This document shows, piece after piece, positions 28,901 through 40,500 of a DNA stretch of 64,000 bases; the first letter of the stretch is position 1, and each line of letters opens with the position of its first letter. The notes beneath the pieces were generated by a model, which searched no databases, was not told where the DNA came from, and saw only the letters and a program-made list of their open reading frames with translations. The position numbers were made by a program, and so were the translations under genes. The stretch is taken from assembly GCF_002934605.1 (NCBI RefSeq), contig NZ_PTJC01000005.1, positions 1,860,001-1,924,000 of the forward strand, given 5' to 3'. The DNA comes from Neolewinella xylanilytica. GTDB taxonomy: Bacteria; Bacteroidota; Bacteroidia; Chitinophagales; Saprospiraceae.

Positions 28901-31900
28901 TGCAAGCAACTTCCTCCACGACGATGGAAAAGGTCTGCTCGTCCATTTCTTTTCCGTCGGAAACGGTAATGGTGATTCCGGTGTAAGTGCCGGCGTCATT
29001 CGCCGTCGGACGCAGGGTCAACGTGGCCGTTCGGTTCCCATTGTCGGTCAGCACCGCAAATGCCGGCAACTGGTCGTTGGATGAGAAGGTAAGCACGTCC
29101 AGTCCGTCCGCATCCGTTGCCGTAAGCGTGACCGTACGCGCTTGTCCTGCCGTCGCGCTCAAATCCCCGATCAGGGCCAGGGAGGGTGCCGTGTTCGTGG
29201 TGGTCAGGGAGAGGGAAGCGGTAGCCGGGACACTCGCCTGACCGGCATCGTCCGTTACGGTGAGCCGGACCGTATAGTCGCCCGCAACGGTGTACGCATG
29301 GCTGGGTTGGACGCCGCCGCCCGTGCTGCCGTCTCCGAAATCCCAGTCGTAGGTAAGCGGACCGCCTTCGGGGTCGCTGGAGGCGGAAGCGTCAAAACTG
29401 ACGGTAACGGGTACGGCGTTTCCTGCGGCCATGGTCGTGAAGCTGGCTACGGGTAACTCGTCCACGTCAGTAACCGTGACCGTGACGGTAGCCGTGGTGG
29501 TGGCCGTGGCGTCGCTGGCGGCTACCGTCAGGGCATAAGACTCCCGGTTTTCAAAGTCGAGGCTGCCCGCAAGGCGGAGCGCGCCGGAGACCGGGTCGAG
29601 GGAGAAGAGCTGGTCCTCGTTACCCCCAACCAGCGCGAAGCGAATGGGGTCGCTTTCCGCGTCGCTCGCTTGCAGGATGCCGATCAGTGCATTCGAGGTG
29701 GTGCTTTCGTCGATAGAAAAGGATTGATTCACGAAGGCCGGGGGGTGGTTCTGGGCCAGGCTGAAGTAATCAAACGTAGCGTCGAAGGGGTCACCGTTGC
29801 GGTAAGTAGCGTACACGCCGGCGAAACTCATCGCTTGGGAAGGAGTACCCAGGCTCCTGCCGCCAAAGTAATTAGCGGGAAGATTCATGGAGGACGCGCC
29901 ACCTACGCTCAGGAGTCGGGGCGCACCGCCGTTGACCGCATAGAAAGCTCTTGCCGTGCGGCCGACGGGGTCGATATACAACTGCAGCACGACCAGCTGA
30001 CCGCTCACCCCGGCGGCTTCCTGTTGGATGCCGTCGTTGCTGTCGTTGTTGGACACGCTTCCGACCTCGCGCCGTAGCTCTACCCGGTCGCCGTTGATGT
30101 TGAGCTTGATGAAGTTGTCTTCGTCAATGCCGAACCACAGGCCCGCCTGGGCCGATCCGAGGCCGGTCTGCAGTCCGAGCAACCGCGTTTCGATGAGGAA
30201 GGGTGCGGTGAAGTCCGTGATTCCCACGCCCAGGTTGTTGATGTGCGTATTCGTCCGAATATCTCCCGTACGCGCCAGGTAATTAATTCCCTTGCCGGCG
30301 CTGATGGTGAGGTTACCGGCGGCTACGTTCAGTCGCGAGGGTTCGTAGCCGTTGACGGCAGGGTAGGTCGGGGTACCGTCTTCGGTGAGGCGGGGCTGAC
30401 TGTGGTTGTCCACCATCGTAAACCCGGTTTGCGCTCCGCCGCCATCCGCTAGGCCACCCTCCAGGCCGTCAAAGCCAAGTAGGAAGGGAAGGGCGACCGG
30501 GATGGCGTCGCAGGAAAGCAAACTCACCGGACTGCACGGGGCCTCCTCCACGGTCAGCATAAAGGTCTCCTCGTCGGTCAGCAATCCGTCGGATACGGAA
30601 ATGGTAATGCCGGGATAACTACCCGCGTCACCGGTGAGGGGCGTCAGCGTAAGGGTAGCCGTTCGGTCGCCGTTATCCGTAAGCTGGGCGAAGGGGGGAA
30701 GTTGGTCGTTGGCAGAGAAGGTGAGACCATCCAGCGCATTCGCATCATCGGCCGTCAGGACGATCTGACGGGGCACGTTTTCGGCAACCGTAATCGGACC
30801 GATTGCGGCGAGCGCAGGTGCGGCGTTTTCCGCGGAAAGCGATAAAATTTCCGTAGCGGCGACACTTGTATTTCCGTTTTCGTCGATCACGTAGAGGATT
30901 ACCGTATAATCTCCAGCCTGATCGTACGTGTTGGTCGGCGACTGTCCGGAACCTGTTCTCCCATTCCCGAAAAACCAATCGTACGTAAGCGCGCCCCCCT
31001 CCGGGTCCGAGGATTCGGAGGCATCGAAGCTTACGGTGACGGGGACGGTGCTACCCGGAGCGGATACGGTAAAGGCCGCCGTCGGTATCTCGTCGTTATC
31101 GGTCACCGTTACCGTGACGGTAGCGGGCACGGTGGAGGTGCCGTCACTGACTTCTACCTGCAGCGTGTAGCTGGTGACCTGTTCGTAATCCAGCGGGCTG
31201 GCTAGCCGCAGGTCGCCACTTTCGGCGTCGAGCGCAAAAACGCCGCTTTCGTTACCGGAGAATATGGAGTAGCTCAGGTCTTCCGTATCCGGGTCGATTG
31301 CCACGATCCTGCTGATCACGCTGCCGACGATCACACTTTCACTCACGGGAAAGCTTTGGTCGGCGATGACCGGTGGCGCGTATCCGGGCAGCGGGGCGAC
31401 TTCAAAGTAGTCGTAAGTCGCATTGAAGGTGGCACCGTTTCGATAGGAAGTGTACACCCCGGCGAAACTCATCTGCGTAGCCGGCTCGCCGATCGTGCGT
31501 CCGGTGAAAAAGGCCTCCTGCAGGGCAATGGTAGCGCCACCTACGTTCAGCAGTTGTTCGCTTCCGCCGTCGATGGAGTAGTAAGCGGTCGCCGTCCGGT
31601 TGGTCGGGTTTATTTCCATGCGCAGCATGACGTTCCTACCGGATACGCCGGCCGCCAGCTGCTGAATCTGCGTGCCGGCGGCGGAGAAGTCTCCTCCCTC
31701 CTCGCTACGGAGTTCCACGTTGTCGCCGTTGACGTTCAGTTTGATGTAATTATCCTCGTCGGTGCCGAACCAGATACCGGCCTGGGCGAATCCGGCGCCC
31801 GTGTTGATACCGAGCAGTTGGGTCGAAATACTGAACGGCAGGTCCAGATCGGTGAGGCCGACACCCAGGGTGTTGATCTGGTTGTTGTTATTGGTCGAGG

Positions 31901-33530
31901 TTGTGGGGGTTCCGAAGGCAATGCCCCGTCCGGCCGTCACGATCAGATTTCCGGCCGTTACGTCCAGTCGCGACGGTTCGTAGCCATTCACCTCCGGAAA
32001 GGTTACCGCACCGTCTTCGGGCATGCGGGGTGCGGAGTAATTGTCGACCATGGTGAAGCCGGTGAGCTCCCCGTCCTTGTCGCCGAGGCCGGCCTCCGTA
32101 CCCGTGAAGGAGAGGCGGTAGGGCAGGGATACGGGGATCGTGCTGCAATCGAGCAGACTGATCGGACTGCATTCCGCTACCGATACGGGTTCCTCGGTCG
32201 GCGTGATGACGGCGTAATTTATTTTCGTGTTGTTGGCCAACGGGTGATTGGCGTTGATGGTCAGTTTACCATCCGTGACTTCGACTACACCGACCCCGTA
32301 AGCGTAGCGTCCCGGATCACCGTCGGGCAATGCGGGGTTCACGTCGAACACGTCGATGATGGTCACGTCCTCCGCCTGAATGAAATGGTCCGGCGTTTCA
32401 GAAAGGGCGCTGTCCTGGTTCGGATCGCCAACGCTCACCGCTACCTGGTACCATCCGTTCGGGACCGCTATTTCCCAGGATCCTTCGTTGCTGCGGTTCC
32501 CGCTTGTCCAGCTACCGACATCGTTGCCCTGCATGTGCGCGAGGGTTTGCTGGAGTAGGTCTAACTGCGGGTACGCCCCCCGGTTCCGCCCGATCCCGTT
32601 GCTCGGGGTGGTCATATCGATCGGGCTTCCGTTAGAAAGTAAGGTCCATCCGTAGGTAAGGCCGGAAGGCTTGGGCCCGTAGGCCTGGCCGAAATCGGCG
32701 TAGTATCCGGCGGGTGGAGTAGTGGCCTGATCCTGGAAATTGATCTCGTAGGGGAAGGCAACCTCGGGCGGCTCCGGGGTGAGTACGTCGGTCACTACGT
32801 CCGAATAGCTCGTACTGACGCGGATCGGGCCGACGAAGGCCTGGTTACCGGCCGCGCCGGTGGTGCTGATGAAGAGTCGCCCCATGCTCGGAGTTCCGCT
32901 GACGGTATGCGTACCGGCTGCCGTCCACGTCGTCTCTGTATCGGTAAGTTCTGGAGCGGTGGTCCAGTGGTACGTGATCGTATTCAGACCGTCCCATACT
33001 CCGCGCACCACGAACTGCAGCGTATTACCCGGAATGATCGGGACGTTCCCGTTGTCCGAGGCCGCTCCGCCTAGTCCGATACGGGCGATGAGTCCGCTTG
33101 TCCCCTTCGCGATTTGCTGGCGGATCCATTGCTGGCCGTTCGGAGCGTCTATCCGTATAGCCACCCGGATCCGGGCGGTAGCGGTGCCGGCCAGGGAAGT
33201 AACGTTGAAATAGGTGCCAAAGTAATAGGGTTCGTTGGCGACAAGATCCACCGGGTTGTCCGTCAGCGGTTGATAATCGTGGGCGTGATTGCCCTCGCTA
33301 AACGAAAGGCTGTGGGTCACCTCGGGTATACCGGAGGTAATTACCGGGATTACCGCATCGGTACTGTTTTCCTTTATCCAATCCGGTGCGGCAATAACGT
33401 GCAGGTCGCCCTCCCCGTAGGTATCGAAGTTCTCCAGTAATGGGAGAATATTAGCCTGGGAAATGAGGAATAAGGGCAATAATAGGGCCGTCAGCGACAG
33501 GCCGGCTGTCGCGTAGTTGCGGTTGTTCAT
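16932..33530 (-). CDS. Giant T9SS-secreted surface protein C (5532 residues)
   Basis: A signal peptide (1-26) precedes a concanavalin-like region (30-255) and an INFQ-type module (about 262-430). Two tandem sets follow (about 460-1535), each of concanavalin-like domain, cadherin, PKD and Ig, then a third concanavalin-like domain (1547-1812). Next are a BACON-like and an anchor domain, a DUF4114-like region (2024-2217), a second INFQ module, an SbsA-type Ig, a glucose/sorbosone-dehydrogenase-like propeller (2525-2995), a second DUF4114-like region (3115-3298), a third INFQ module (~3405) and the ENMTKVPG module (3675-4015). Two Igs, malectin (4200-4350), PKDs, four EAEC modules, a thrombospondin type 3 block (~4855-5015) and a T9SS sorting domain ending TFVKVY complete it. 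Borders are approximate. It is intact over 16.6 kb. Probable role: surface glycan-binding fibre. Confidence 0.9.
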   Translation of the reverse strand: MNNRNYATAGLSLTALLLPLFLISQANILPLLENFDTYGEGDLHVIAAPDWIKENSTDAVIPVITSGIPEVTHSLSFSEGNHAHDYQPLTDNPVDLVANEPYYFGTYFNVTSLAGTATARIRVAIRIDAPNGQQWIRQQIAKGTSGLIARIGLGGAASDNGNVPIIPGNTLQFVVRGVWDGLNTITYHWTTAPELTDTETTWTAAGTHTVSGTPSMGRLFISTTGAAGNQAFVGPIRVSTSYSDVVTDVLTPEPPEVAFPYEINFQDQATTPPAGYYADFGQAYGPKPSGLTYGWTLLSNGSPIDMTTPSNGIGRNRGAYPQLDLLQQTLAHMQGNDVGSWTSGNRSNEGSWEIAVPNGWYQVAVSVGDPNQDSALSETPDHFIQAEDVTIIDVFDVNPALPDGDPGRYAYGVGVVEVTDGKLTINANHPLANNTKINYAVITPTEEPVSVAECSPISLLDCSTIPVSLPYRLSFTGTEAGLGDKDGELTGFTMVDNYSAPRMPEDGAVTFPEVNGYEPSRLDVTAGNLIVTAGRGIAFGTPTTSTNNNNQINTLGVGLTDLDLPFSISTQLLGINTGAGFAQAGIWFGTDEDNYIKLNVNGDNVELRSEEGGDFSAAGTQIQQLAAGVSGRNVMLRMEINPTNRTATAYYSIDGGSEQLLNVGGATIALQEAFFTGRTIGEPATQMSFAGVYTSYRNGATFNATYDYFEVAPLPGYAPPVIADQSFPVSESVIVGSVISRIVAIDPDTEDLSYSIFSGNESGVFALDAESGDLRLASPLDYEQVTSYTLQVEVSDGTSTVPATVTVTVTDNDEIPTAAFTVSAPGSTVPVTVSFDASESSDPEGGALTYDWFFGNGRTGSGQSPTNTYDQAGDYTVILYVIDENGNTSVAATEILSLSAENAAPALAAIGPITVAENVPRQIVLTADDANALDGLTFSANDQLPPFAQLTDNGDRTATLTLTPLTGDAGSYPGITISVSDGLLTDEETFMLTVEEAPCSPVSLLSCDAIPVALPFLLGFDGLEGGLADGGGAQTGFTMVDNHSQPRLTEDGTPTYPAVNGYEPSRLNVAAGNLTISAGKGINYLARTGDIRTNTHINNLGVGITDFTAPFLIETRLLGLQTGLGSAQAGLWFGIDEDNFIKLNINGDRVELRREVGSVSNNDSNDGIQQEAAGVSGQLVVLQLYIDPVGRTARAFYAVNGGAPRLLSVGGASSMNLPANYFGGRSLGTPSQAMSFAGVYATYRNGDPFDATFDYFSLAQNHPPAFVNQSFSIDESTTSNALIGILQASDAESDPIRFALVGGNEDQLFSLDPVSGALRLAGSLDFENRESYALTVAASDATATTTATVTVTVTDVDELPVASFTTMAAGNAVPVTVSFDASASSDPEGGPLTYDWDFGDGSTGGGVQPSHAYTVAGDYTVRLTVTDDAGQASVPATASLSLTTTNTAPSLALIGDLSATAGQARTVTLTATDADGLDVLTFSSNDQLPAFAVLTDNGNRTATLTLRPTANDAGTYTGITITVSDGKEMDEQTFSIVVEEVACSPLSPLPCSAIAVSLPLDLSFEGDAGGIIGSGFTMVDPPAINQFPATPSTPSVPGLEEDLLAISGGKLIVTTTKGINYELPPASSDNNSQVNALGVGLTPQTTPFTITTVLDQPDYTQSAGNNFQQAGLWYGLDGDNFAKLVVIKRSDTEQQVQLSLEHLDPANPAVVVITEIDAAIVPATASTLRLRMEIDPATGILQGYYQINQNPEVLVTELGVNSVVLPTGFLTGRDHDNDPATPSLSFAGIHGTHRRAAVTEPMKFVFNNFTIEAEAPPAFLSFSPESIQVSYAEGATIPALVSTLSVSDSGTPEISFSEDADASGWLILPIDPAPGALSFRVQPNLPVGTYATTILATATGYETAALDLLVRVMADEPVISLNPSRVVVDEVVGTTGKETTISVTNTGTATLLNPVATLTGSTAFSLPSATLPAQLAPTESATLTVRFSPGTEGNHAATLTVSAGNASPATVRLSGLGKDGTGGTNEPSLQYIFHTYGLGISVGDQQVATNLIDLPAGKTYNDLLGDELKIERFEQTGTGNVTLEVLSVYGPESNNPIVGFGWYTSGDPASRNELFTVALNGAGSGQTLNPVPTGSLSFDPGSEPFGFYSRWPAFANRHLYSEDALNTFSGAIPHHVRVYALPGEANAYVIATEEHISGFDYQDIVVIARNVKPAEEDPVASTLRINFSDAATPAPQGYLRDYGQPYANKGAYTFGWVSPGTTTPVSLEGNGRNRAPDPDVNTLAETLIHMQYGDTGGTNGTPTPGSWEIALPNGSYQVRVTVGDTDTENEPNVRHRISSEGVVLVDNPVTQNTNQNIFTGSGNVTLTDGRLTLEATGGFNVKIMAVEISGINGAPIAYFSDVTPANGENKVAVTNFQITAVVNTPAGYELDKNSLVGNVKLYEQTAAGLEEVPSNANDTGGGDAITLTPSTNLKKSTVYVFEIIGVEANKVNDLTTRIPFEPLVTSFTTTSEDDTNTPVDLTGVSFTPVRGSALGEGVIDRFTSLVIGPDGKLYGSTTGEVIKRWTIADDGTLTDLEELTIDLRGSTHPVTGTPAPDDRLIIGLTFAPTSTPENPVAYITHSALTFTNGPEWDGKLTRISGPNFETVEDVLIHLPRSAKDHLTNSVIVGPDNDLFIVQGSNSAGGEPDLAWNFRKERLLAAAVLRVELDKLPTQLPLSLFTTDNIAVINAAPATGTTMSDGTYNPYSADSPVTLFATGIRNAYDMVFHSNGWMYIPTNGTAGNNSNSPNTPASLLYTTADPDRSGVRRPNGTYFTDPTIPGVTGGETQKDWLFKSRGGSYHGHPNPYRGEFVLNHGGRAYSGLPGQVEASYVDVNKYPSDLGPDPNYLEVAFDFGKNKSPNGALEYRSNAFDGKLKGMLLVTRFSGQDDILVLQPGNSSGDVIAEYPDVPGLQGMDDPLEVVEDLRTGNLYAAQYDRDGNLNQQLVLLRADVPALPEAIIAAAPAERIFEITTNAEGQTTDTKDVIITNEGNTDLTITGVTLEGPFASQFTFTGPATATLAPGETTTYTVTYAPNLNSSDLGYQEASLSIAGNGNKGEAFSVGLHGLKKAGFEGGEEPPLQDVVDALGIGIDVGWTTLASNTSPAPMGEEVLVPLFEAAGPGMVGIIPVARYSPAERLPFGWYTNLGGTVTLNEVGAQLGQGDLPNAQTLFPAVEEGTAASFDPLGAFFGIYVKSNTFNRVNYTEDVLNTGIAHRSRIYPVRDRTGQLVANSYLVTFEDASNGDYQDYVYLLTNVKPYAAGAQVLAFNPETINLPVQTGDVSASRSSTLTASSALGSNQVTLIASESWIVLPGSTDLGTPMDFAVDATLLSEGVYEGTVTATAPGFAPATLFVTASVTREAIYSTRINFQDGTFTPPASYVADVGLAYGSRGNGLEYGWIDPSTRLPTDNTAQARGAERGVTEASSDANKLLRSLNMFDRINNNVPRDWEIALPNGTYQVELAAGDPDYLDSRHTIRAEGVVVIDDFVPTAAEYYRSGIALVEVLDGKLTLDDVGATADGNTKILYLNIAEIDVANAPPLVAAIVDGQEDGQGNYRGNVVVTISATDRSGSGINTLKYSLDGVTFTDYTGPLSLDLPNGAAQFDYHVRFVASDNNGNQATDSVSFSLLAPSGALARIENMTKVPGTQRGFPAEDFFTFHRNNDPINSIGQVTLMHDQNVVRIHNDGTNPLVISDITSTNPANFTVTGLTIPAGGLSVAPGGFVDATVTFVTTGGSGKRLVTESLVLVSNADNASDTRATFRGAYMIRPEGGNEITAQQVFDAFGFSTELGRDANNNIIVRPSSDFPTAEQVDSGAEGDMILSGFFVQADPSKPMQMMQLSALHGPSSVGISLRNANYEIVSALRYEHGDLYHQTLLPKRSNTSTEIAGDRANVVSEPFQITIAGYSTLGSGTDPDKILGIRIYRAIDASGNVIPNEYIVNQDYIGSGCGQGSANCDWNDNTAYLINARPVGVPTAAPIADLTVQVDEPQNYAVAQAFDKGYPGNRLRYSATLVGGASLPAWITLDGATGTFSLTAPAEAFAQQFSIQVTATDYNLLTATSTFTITVEDDAIVCEVEANDDGLVKVLDCDSGSVQLSGRSSTDTYLWTGPANFTSTERNPIVSVAGIYQLSTGTGDRASCPRTSSVEVFPAVDCGEAPAVAIRINAGGPTLTYGGKEFVTDVNFIGGKEYINASAAVDALYQSERSAAPPAVFGYSIPVPNGTYTINLHFAEVYFGASGGGTGGTGSRIFDVTLEGDLVLDNYDIIADVGSETATVKPFQVTVTDGTIDLELDARPEVGGTNQPKLSALEILSESLDPNVAPSALATATPTTGVAPLAVQFDGSGSFDSDGTIASYAWNWGSGSLTGVAPRFSFTEGSYNVTLTVTDTDGAEATDVISITATQPTSGDLKRTAILEAECATVGSRWTIVTDALASEGRYAVVEQGNATSLPPADVPENRIRFITPTMEAGDYTVFARIRAASNTDDSYWLRVNNGDWFAWNSDVQRGSGFNWNQKPGGRIPLAEGVNTVDFAYREDGTQLDKIQLSQLTTPPSGFGDPATNCDGTPTNQPPVAVAAATPTTGTAPLAVRFDGSNSFDPDGTVASYAWNWAGQRLTGASPAFTFAAGTYAVTLTVTDDQGLEATDVVTITVGPSTPPENVTATTLEAECATVGSSWRTVEDVAASGGRYVVVLGSNSTATSPGDVAANYIRFITPEMEAGNYNVFARIDAATNADDSYWFRVNGGSWYAWTRNIQRATGFAWNLKPNGTIALGAGSHTIDFAYREDGTKLDKLHLDKDASFPTGFGETANNCSGTPGEPDLDEDGIVDAEDNCPTVYNPDQRLGTFYADFDGDGLGDPDNRIDACEAPANFVRVAGDNCISVANPDQLDFDGDGLGDACDPDDDNDGVPDGSDCNPLDAAVQSAELYYRDVDGDGFGDPADSQLACTQPAGFVRNATDNCPTVFNPLQEDANNNNVGDACEGTVAGRTAYWLEAECAVVGSRWSVEINALASQGSYVHIPDRRSMTSAPPDEAANHLRFEVANAEAGTFYVFGRMLAADADSDSFWVRVNGGSWVQWSRGISRGQEFLWNKLPGTINLSAGSNVIEIAYREGRTQLDKLHLNKVDRLPTGFGEASDNCGASAPQAPVAVIVGGPFAGDAPFTVTLDGSSSYDPDGSLSTYEWTWNGGTSQGAVTSVTFPAGVYTVTLTVTDDAGLVDQTTTQVTSTPLALEAECADVGAGWQRIPDSGASGQTYVVLSGPSSFDAPTTDDPDQQVVFPFSVSETADYSVFVRLNAPDPGRNSFWVRVDDGPWMKFWKTSSGNQFLTNGFEWFALTDDANPVRLSLAPGSHVLTVANRESGTQLDKVVVSRSNVFPSGTGPEAPSCRESSTEMTMFRPAANQDTGLNTLTDASLVSLYPNPVRNLLNVSIRSEYRGRVELRVYDGSGRAVSHQEFDKTDERLQLTLDTTDLPAGTYRSVVVEADRSTVSTFVKVY
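17265..20178 (-). repeat. Four EAEC...NC modules in protein C
   Basis: Approximate copies are at 19727-20178, 18980-19425, 18003-18446 and 17265-17730 (terminal variant). They are interleaved with PKD domains and, between the second and third copies, with a thrombospondin type 3 block. Confidence 0.75.
18470..18970 (-). repeat. Thrombospondin type 3 calcium-binding repeats in protein C
   Basis: Aspartate-rich repeats of the type DxDxDGxxDxxDNCPxxxNPDQ, alternating with DGDGLGDP segments and cysteines, encode about 165 residues. Such repeats bind calcium and form a rigid shaft. Confidence 0.85.
24545..25965 (-). other. Glucose/sorbosone-dehydrogenase-like beta-propeller region of protein C
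   Basis: About 470 residues carry the family motif [19 protein letters not shown] followed by NGTAG, plus [13 protein letters not shown] and [17 protein letters not shown]. The fold is that of soluble PQQ sugar dehydrogenases and related blades. Whether PQQ and calcium ligands are complete cannot be verified by eye, so this could be a non-enzymatic binding domain. Confidence 0.75.
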
Positions 33531-34593
33531 TCGTGTTGTTCTTAGTGTTGTAAAGGACTTAAACTAGTATAACTGGGTATTAACGTGAGATATCAATGAG
33601 TAAAAAGGTAGTAAAGACGGCTGACGCCGTTTTTAAATGATTTCCAAGGGTATGCGCGACCGGCGTGTCATCATATAATGATTGTGCTAATTCGTGCACT
33701 GTTTACCGTACCGAATTAATCGAAATCCGGCCCTGGATGATCAAATCCGAAAACATACAATTATCGCTTACTAACCTCGTGCTTCAGGGTTGAACTAAAC
33801 AATAGCTTCCCTCCGACAGGCGGGACGAACAACCCACTGAAAGCCGCGCAAGCTGGACCTTACAGGGCCTCACCCGCAAGGTCACCAGACTAGGTGGGGT
33901 TTTCGTTCGGGCACTGTAGCGTCGCGCAGGCAAGTGAAGGTGCAGCTTAGTTCGGCCTTCCGGCACAATTAGTTCAAATACAAGGAATTTCCCTCCGGAT
34001 AGTATCCGTTGGGATGTAATAATGCCGGTCAATTCCGGCCTGTCAGGTTTGGGTAGAGGTGTGGGTGTCAACGTCAGCCTGGTAAAATATCCATTCTCAA
34101 GCATTCTATTCGAGACGGACCGACACCCAGCGTGGTAAATGCAGTCCGTTGATTAAATCTCAGACTAATGTAGCCAGATTAGTACATCTGCCAAAATATT
34201 TACTGGCTGTTGGCGGTATTTAACAAGAATAAGTCCACATCCTCTTTACGGCACCTTCCGAATCCGGGTCATTTCAGTCCCGATTGTAGCAGGGACGATT
34301 CCGAAAATCGCCACGAAGGCCTGCTTAATATCCATGCGGTCAAATTTTAACGCATACTATTTTTATGTATATGGTTTTAGGATCCTACAGCCGGAAACGA
34401 TGATCGGTGGCCAATCACCAGAAATAGGGATTTTCGGGCATTCGCGTCCGGCATCGATGCTTAACGGGTACGTCGCTCGCCAAACACTGGCTAAATGGTT
34501 CCGCCTGCAAAGGGTAGCCGTCGCCCCAACGAAACGTATCCTGCCGCCACCGCGGACAGGATACGTTTCGTTGGGCGCACGGACGGCCTATCC
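33531..34593. other. 1.06-kb gap between the two largest giants
   Basis: The gap is mostly AT-rich, with no convincing gene. It contains a GC-rich block bounded by 9-base inverted repeats (33790-33798 TTGAACTAA and 33969-33977 TTAGTTCAA) and, near its end, a perfect 19-bp inverted repeat (34525-34575). The promoter of protein C should lie near 33531-33720, but no clear TAnnTTTG box was found there. The open frames in it are short, with unconvincing composition. Confidence 0.6.
34525..34575. terminator. Perfect 19-bp inverted repeat after protein D
   Basis: Arms at 34525-34543 and 34557-34575 are perfectly complementary around a 13-base loop, 18 bases beyond the stop of protein D. It is probably its terminator, although no T run follows on the minus strand. 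Confidence 0.65.
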
Positions 34594-37500
34594 TCAACGG
34601 GCCTTGACGAAGGCCTGAACCGTCCACCGGTCGCCGTAAATTAGCGCGCAGCGATAAGTTCCGGCGGGGAGTGCCGCCACGTCCACCGTCACGGTCCATT
34701 CCGCTCCCAGTTTCTCGTAGGTGGTGCGGCGCAGTTGTTTCCCCGTAGCGTCGAAGATGCGTAGCTCGACCGGACCGCGGTGAGGGCTCTCCATAGCCAG
34801 CGTCAAGGCGTCGGCCACAGGATTGGGATACAGCACCAGGCCCGAACCAGCGGGTTCCGCATACTTCTTGCTCACCGTTTGGCTTACCGCCTTTTGGATC
34901 GCCATCCCTTTGCCACAGTCAGCCGCTAGCCCGCTACCGGAAGGAAGCTGGTTGACGGTTGAAATCTGAAGCTTATCCAGGCCCGTACCCGCCTCCCGGT
35001 TGGCAACGGTTACCGTGTGGTTGCCGGCCGCGAAATGGAAGCTAACGGGGGCGGTATCGTCGGTTAGCGCGTACCAGGCAAAACCGTCCGTCAGGAGTTG
35101 CTCGCCGTTTGCGGTTTTCCAGAACTTCATCCAGGAACCGCCGTCGACGCGCACCCAGAAGGAGTTGCTGCCGCTGTCCGGCGCGTCCAGCCGGAAGAAA
35201 GGGTAATATTTCCCGGTTTCCGGCACCGAAAGGTGGAACGTAAGTTGCTGAGTGGCATCATCCACCGTCGGCTCCAGGATCTGGTTACCGCTGCCGGATA
35301 CGGTGTAGTTTCCCCCGGCGGCGGTCGGATCCGCCACGATTTTCCAGCCGGCACCCACCGTAGCGCACTCCGCCTCCACGGCAACCTCCTTCGAGGCCCC
35401 GAAGTAAGTGTCACAGGCGTCACCGATCCCGTCGTTGTCCGCGTCGGAGGTATCAAGGCTGTAGATCGTGGGGCAATTATCCTCCTGGTTGGTGACGTAG
35501 TCCGCCGGCTGCTCACAGGCTTCAATGGCATCATCCGGATCGCCCAGGCCATCGCCGTCCAGGTCGGCGTAGAAGGTGGGGAGTCGTTGATCGGGGTTGG
35601 CGATACGGGGGCAGGTATCGTCCACGTCCGCTATGCCGTCGTTGTCGCTGTCCAGCGCGGCATCGATGGACCGGATCACTACGGTCGTTTCATCCGCCAG
35701 TCCGTCGTTGTCCACCACCGTCAGGGTGACCGTATAGGTTCCGGCCGGGAAGGTGTTCTGACCGGCCGGGCCGGTGAATCCACCGGTCTCCCAGGTCCAT
35801 AAATAGCGATCGATGGTTCCGTCGGTATCGTAGGAGGACGCGGCGTCGAGCGTTACCGTCAGGGGGGCCGCTCCTTCGAATTCGGCCGGGGCGATCGCCG
35901 CGGTGGGGGCGATCCGTAGCGCTCTCCCGCAGTTATCCGCCGCATCGCCCGTACCCTCGGGTATCGTCTCCGTCATGCTCAGGTGCAGCTTGTCCAATTG
36001 GGCGTTTCCTTCGCGGAAGGCTACTTCGATTACGTTGAGCCCCTTTACTAACGGAAGGGAGCCCGGCATGCGATTCCAGTGGAAGGCCGGCCCCTTGGTG
36101 ACGCCACGCGACCAGGCTGTCCAGTTACCTCCGTTGACCCGAACCCAGAAACTGTCGCTATCGTTATCCGTGGCGCGTATCCTTCCGAACAGCTGATAGG
36201 TGCCCGCGGCCGCGTCCTCGATGAAAAAGCGCAGGTGGTCGGTATCGGTATTATCGGGTGCAAGATTGATGGACCTGCGCTCCGGCGCAAATACGTAGCT
36301 TCCCCGAGAGGCCTCCGCGTCCTCGACCGCCGTCCAGTACGCGCCCGGGATCGCACATTCCGCTTCGAGCCAGTAGCTGTCGCGGACGTTGACGGTCCCT
36401 TCGCAGGCGTCGCCGACACCGTTGGCATCGCCGTCAGCCTGGTCGGGATTGAAGGTCTGCGGACAGTTGTCCGTGTTGTCGGCCACGTAGCCGGCGGGCG
36501 CGCTACACGCCAGGATAAGCTGGTGGGGGTCGCCAAATCCATCGCCATCCGGGTCGGCAAAGTACCGGGTTTGGGCGCCGAGCGCGGGTGCGAAGGGGTC
36601 GCAATCGAGGGCATCCGTCACCCCGTCGTTGTCATCGTCGGGGTCACAGCTATCCCCCAGGCCGTCGCCATCGTAATCCGACTGGGTGGTATCATAGACA
36701 TCCGGGCAACGATCGCCGGCACGGTCGGTGTATCCCGGGGGAGGGGTGCAAGCCGTCACGGAAGTCGCGGCATCCCCCCAGCCGTCGCCGTCGGTATCGG
36801 CGTAGAATACCCATAGTTCCTGATCGGGGTTATAGCGGGTAGGGCAGGAATCTTCCAGGTCGGTAATGCCGTCGCCGTCGGTGTCCGCCGTGGCGTCGAA
36901 GGCGGTTATCCGGACTTCGTCGGAATCCGCGGCACCGAATTCGTCGATGACCGTCAGGGTGATGGGGTAGGCTCCTACGGCCAGCGTTAGCGAAGGGGTC
37001 GCCCCGTTGGCGTACCCGCCGCCCGGCCAGGTCCATACGTAGGCGGCGATGTTGTCATCCGCATCCGAGGAATTCGTAGCGTCAAGTTGGACCAGTAGGG
37101 GTGCCGCGCCGGTGGTCGTACTGGCTACGGCCACGGCCTTCGGCCGCTGATTGGCCGACGCGCCGCAATTACCAGCCAGCTCGCCGACTCCTTCCGGGAG
37201 ATCCGCCTCCGTGGTGAGGTACAGTTTATCGAGGCGGGCGTTTCCTTCGCGCCAGGCAATGTCGATGGTATTGTCACCGCCGCGGAGTTCGATCTGGTTC
37301 CGGTGGCGGTTCCAGTGAAACGTGCCGTCGGACAGGATGTCCCGGTACCAGGCCGTCCAGGCGCCACCATTGATGCGGTAGTAGTAGGAGTCGCTGTTCT
37401 GATTTGCGGCGCTGATTCGGCCGAACAGGAAATAGCTTCCGGCCCGCGCTTCCGGAATGTCGAAGCGAAGATGATTGGCCGGCACGTCGGCGGGAACCTC

Positions 37501-40500
37501 TTGCAGGTTGTTGTTACCCCGGGCATCCACGAAGGCCGATCCGGAGGCCGCGTCGTCGTAGTACACGTTCCACACGGTGCCTACCCGGGCGCATTCGGCT
37601 TCGAGCCAGTAGGCCGTTGCCGGCAGGGTATAGGCGCATACGTCACCGACGCCGTCACCGTCCTGATCCAGTTGATCGGGGTTGGCGGTCGTCGGGCAGT
37701 TGTCGCTATTGTCGGTTACGTAACCGGCGGGCTGTCGGCAGGCAAGGATGGCTTGTCCGGGGTCACCGAATCCGTCACCGTCTTGATCGGCGAAGTAGAG
37801 CTTAGGGGTAGTGATCAGCGGATCGAGCGGATCGCAGTCGTCCGCATCCACCACGCCGTCGTTGTCGTCGTCCTCGTCACAGCTATCTCCCAGGCCGTCA
37901 TTATCCCGGTCGCTAAGATCGGTACTGTAGCGGTCCGGGCAATTATCCAGCTTGTTGCTCACGTAGTTCGGGAGCGGGAAGCAGGACGTCAGGGGCGCCG
38001 CGGGGTCGCCGTAACCGTCCCCGTCGGCATCAAGGTACAGGGTTTGCAGCTGCTGGTCGGGGTTGTACTGGGTGGGGCAGTTGTCGGCGCTATCGGCAAT
38101 GCCGTCGCCATCCGCGTCGGCCACGGCTTCGCCTACGGTGACGTTCAGCGTAGTGGTACTTTGTGCCCCGTCGTCGTCGGTAACGGTGAGCGTAAGGAGG
38201 TAGGTGCCCGTTTCGAATACGACTACGCCACTGGGTCCGGATAGGCTACCGCCCGCCCAGCTCCACCGGTACTCCCGGATGCTTCCGTCCGCATCCGTGG
38301 ATAAGGACCCATCCAAGGTAACCGCGAGGGGAGCGGTACCCACCGTCGGGGTGGCCGTGGCCGTGGCGACCGGTCCTACGTTTGGTCCGCTATCGGTGAG
38401 GCTGATGACCTCGAAGGCGGAGATTTTAGGCTGATCGGCGCCCCCCTGTGCGCGACGGCCATCGAAGTAGAGGTAAAAATAGCCGTCGGTATTCCGTACG
38501 TTGAATTCCTTGACGACCGCCCTGCCCGGACCGACATCCCGGAGGATATCGTAATTGTCCATGAGGCGTTGATTTTCGGCGACTACGTCGAAGACCCGCG
38601 TGCCCACGTCGCCGTTCCCGCCCCCGGGGGCATCCCAGTAAATTTCAGCAAAGTGAAGGCGTAGGCGGTATTCCCCGGGGGCGAGCGGGAAATAGTAGCG
38701 GACGTAGTAGGGGTCGCCGGAAGTGCGCTCGCTGCGGTAAATTTCGGGAAGGTTGACCCGGTCGTTCCGGTACGCATTGCCGTCGTAGTAGTAGCCGTCC
38801 GGCTCGAAGTAGACGCCATCGTGGTAAGTGCCGGGTCCGCCGGCGTTGATCCGCCGGGCGGGTCCGGTGGCGAGGCAGGCCGCGCCTTCATCGATCGTGC
38901 CGTTGCAGTTGTTGTCACGGCCGTCGCATTTTTCCGCGGCGCCGGGGTGGATGTCCGCGTCCGCGTCGTTACAGTCGGATCCGTTGCTGACGTAGCCGTC
39001 GGGGGCCTCACAGGCTTCCAGGGCCTGTTGGCTATCGCCGAAACCGTCGCTATCCGCGTCGCGATAGAAGCGGGAGGCCTCCCGTACGCCGACCGTCATT
39101 TCAGCGGAGACGAGCGCGCAGCCGGCCCGACCGCCCACCGTGTAGGTATACACCCCGCGCAATCCGGTAGCCGGGTCGAATTGATCGCCGACCGGCCGGT
39201 CGAGGAAGGCCCAGCTTCCGCCGGGCTGCGGATTCCCGCCGAGCGCCGCCAATCGCTCGAATAAGCTAAGCGGCCCCTCGCCGGCGCAAACAGTAATGGA
39301 CCCACCCTCACCGGCACTCGGGGGCGTAAAGTCTTCCGTCACCGTAATGGACCGCTCCGTGGCGCAGCCGTCGCCGTAAACGGCGCGTACCGTATAGGTG
39401 CCGGGCTCCGTAACCCGTAGCCTGGCCCCTTTACCCAGCGCCCGTTGGCCGGCAAACCAAGTAAAGGTCGGATCGACCCCGGAACTCGCCGCGGTCAGTT
39501 CCACGGTGCTTACCGTACAGCTGAGGTAGGGGCGGTTAGCCGCGATGGTAAGGGGAGGCGCGCCCGTATAGTCCTCCGTGACCCGCACGGTCGACACCAA
39601 TCCGCAGGCCCCCGTCGCGAGGGTAGCGGAGGTTAAGGAATACGTTCCGGGAACGGATACGATGGGGTTCGGAGCGGATGAGGTGAATCCCTGGGGCCCG
39701 GACCATTGGTATACGCCGCTCGCGGCAAAGCCGTTCAGGCGAACGCCGGCCCCCTGGCAGTAGATAACTTTGGGGCTGCCGTCGACGTTGGCGTTGACCT
39801 CGCAGCCCTGCCGGGTATTGGTGACCGTAAGCCGGAAAGCGGCACTGGCCGTCAGGGCGTTGTAGTCGGTGGCCGTAATGCGTAGTGCATACGACTGCCC
39901 GGCTGCGGTGAAGGGCGGCAGACTACGCAAGGCTCCGGTATTGGGGTCCACCGACATCCAATCCGGCAAGGGCCGGCCGTCGGCCAGCCGGCCGGTGAAG
40001 CGAAGCCGGTTGCCGGGGTAGCCCCGGTCGAAGACCTGCCCGATGGCGTAGACGTCTACCTCCCCGGGGTCCACCTGGCGGTCGGCCAGCGTTCCGGCCG
40101 TCGGTTTGCCCACCGGACGGATGTTCGTGATGTAGGCTACGTTGTCCTGCCAGTCGCAGTTGCCGCCGCCTTGCGCACAGCCGCTGCCAACGTAATCCTG
40201 CAGTACGATGTAGGCATTGGGCAGGATTCGTCCGGCGGAATCCCTTGCCTTATAGACCCGGACGCCCATGATTTCATTTTGGGAACCGTGGCCCGTCGAC
40301 CGATACCCTTCGATGTAGATGAGGAAGGGCTCGCTGATCGTCCGGGCCCGGTCTCCGGCAATCTCCGTGCTCGTATTCGTGGCCCGGGGGAGCAGGGTGT
40401 TGTAGAAATAGGTGCCGTGGTTGTAGGACATATCCGCCACGATCCGGTCAAAGCGGTTGCGGAGTTGCATACGCGAACCGCTGGGTCCGTGGAAGGCACC

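Noticed and set aside
33784-34104. 106-codon minus-strand frame in the large intergenic gap
   Set aside because: The composition is unconvincing and it spans the inverted-repeat-bounded GC block. No homology is recognised, so it is treated as non-coding or a remnant.
34246-34335. 29-codon minus-strand frame (MDIKQAFVAIFG...)
   Set aside because: Too short and without leader, membrane or domain features; no clear promoter. It could be a decayed remnant.
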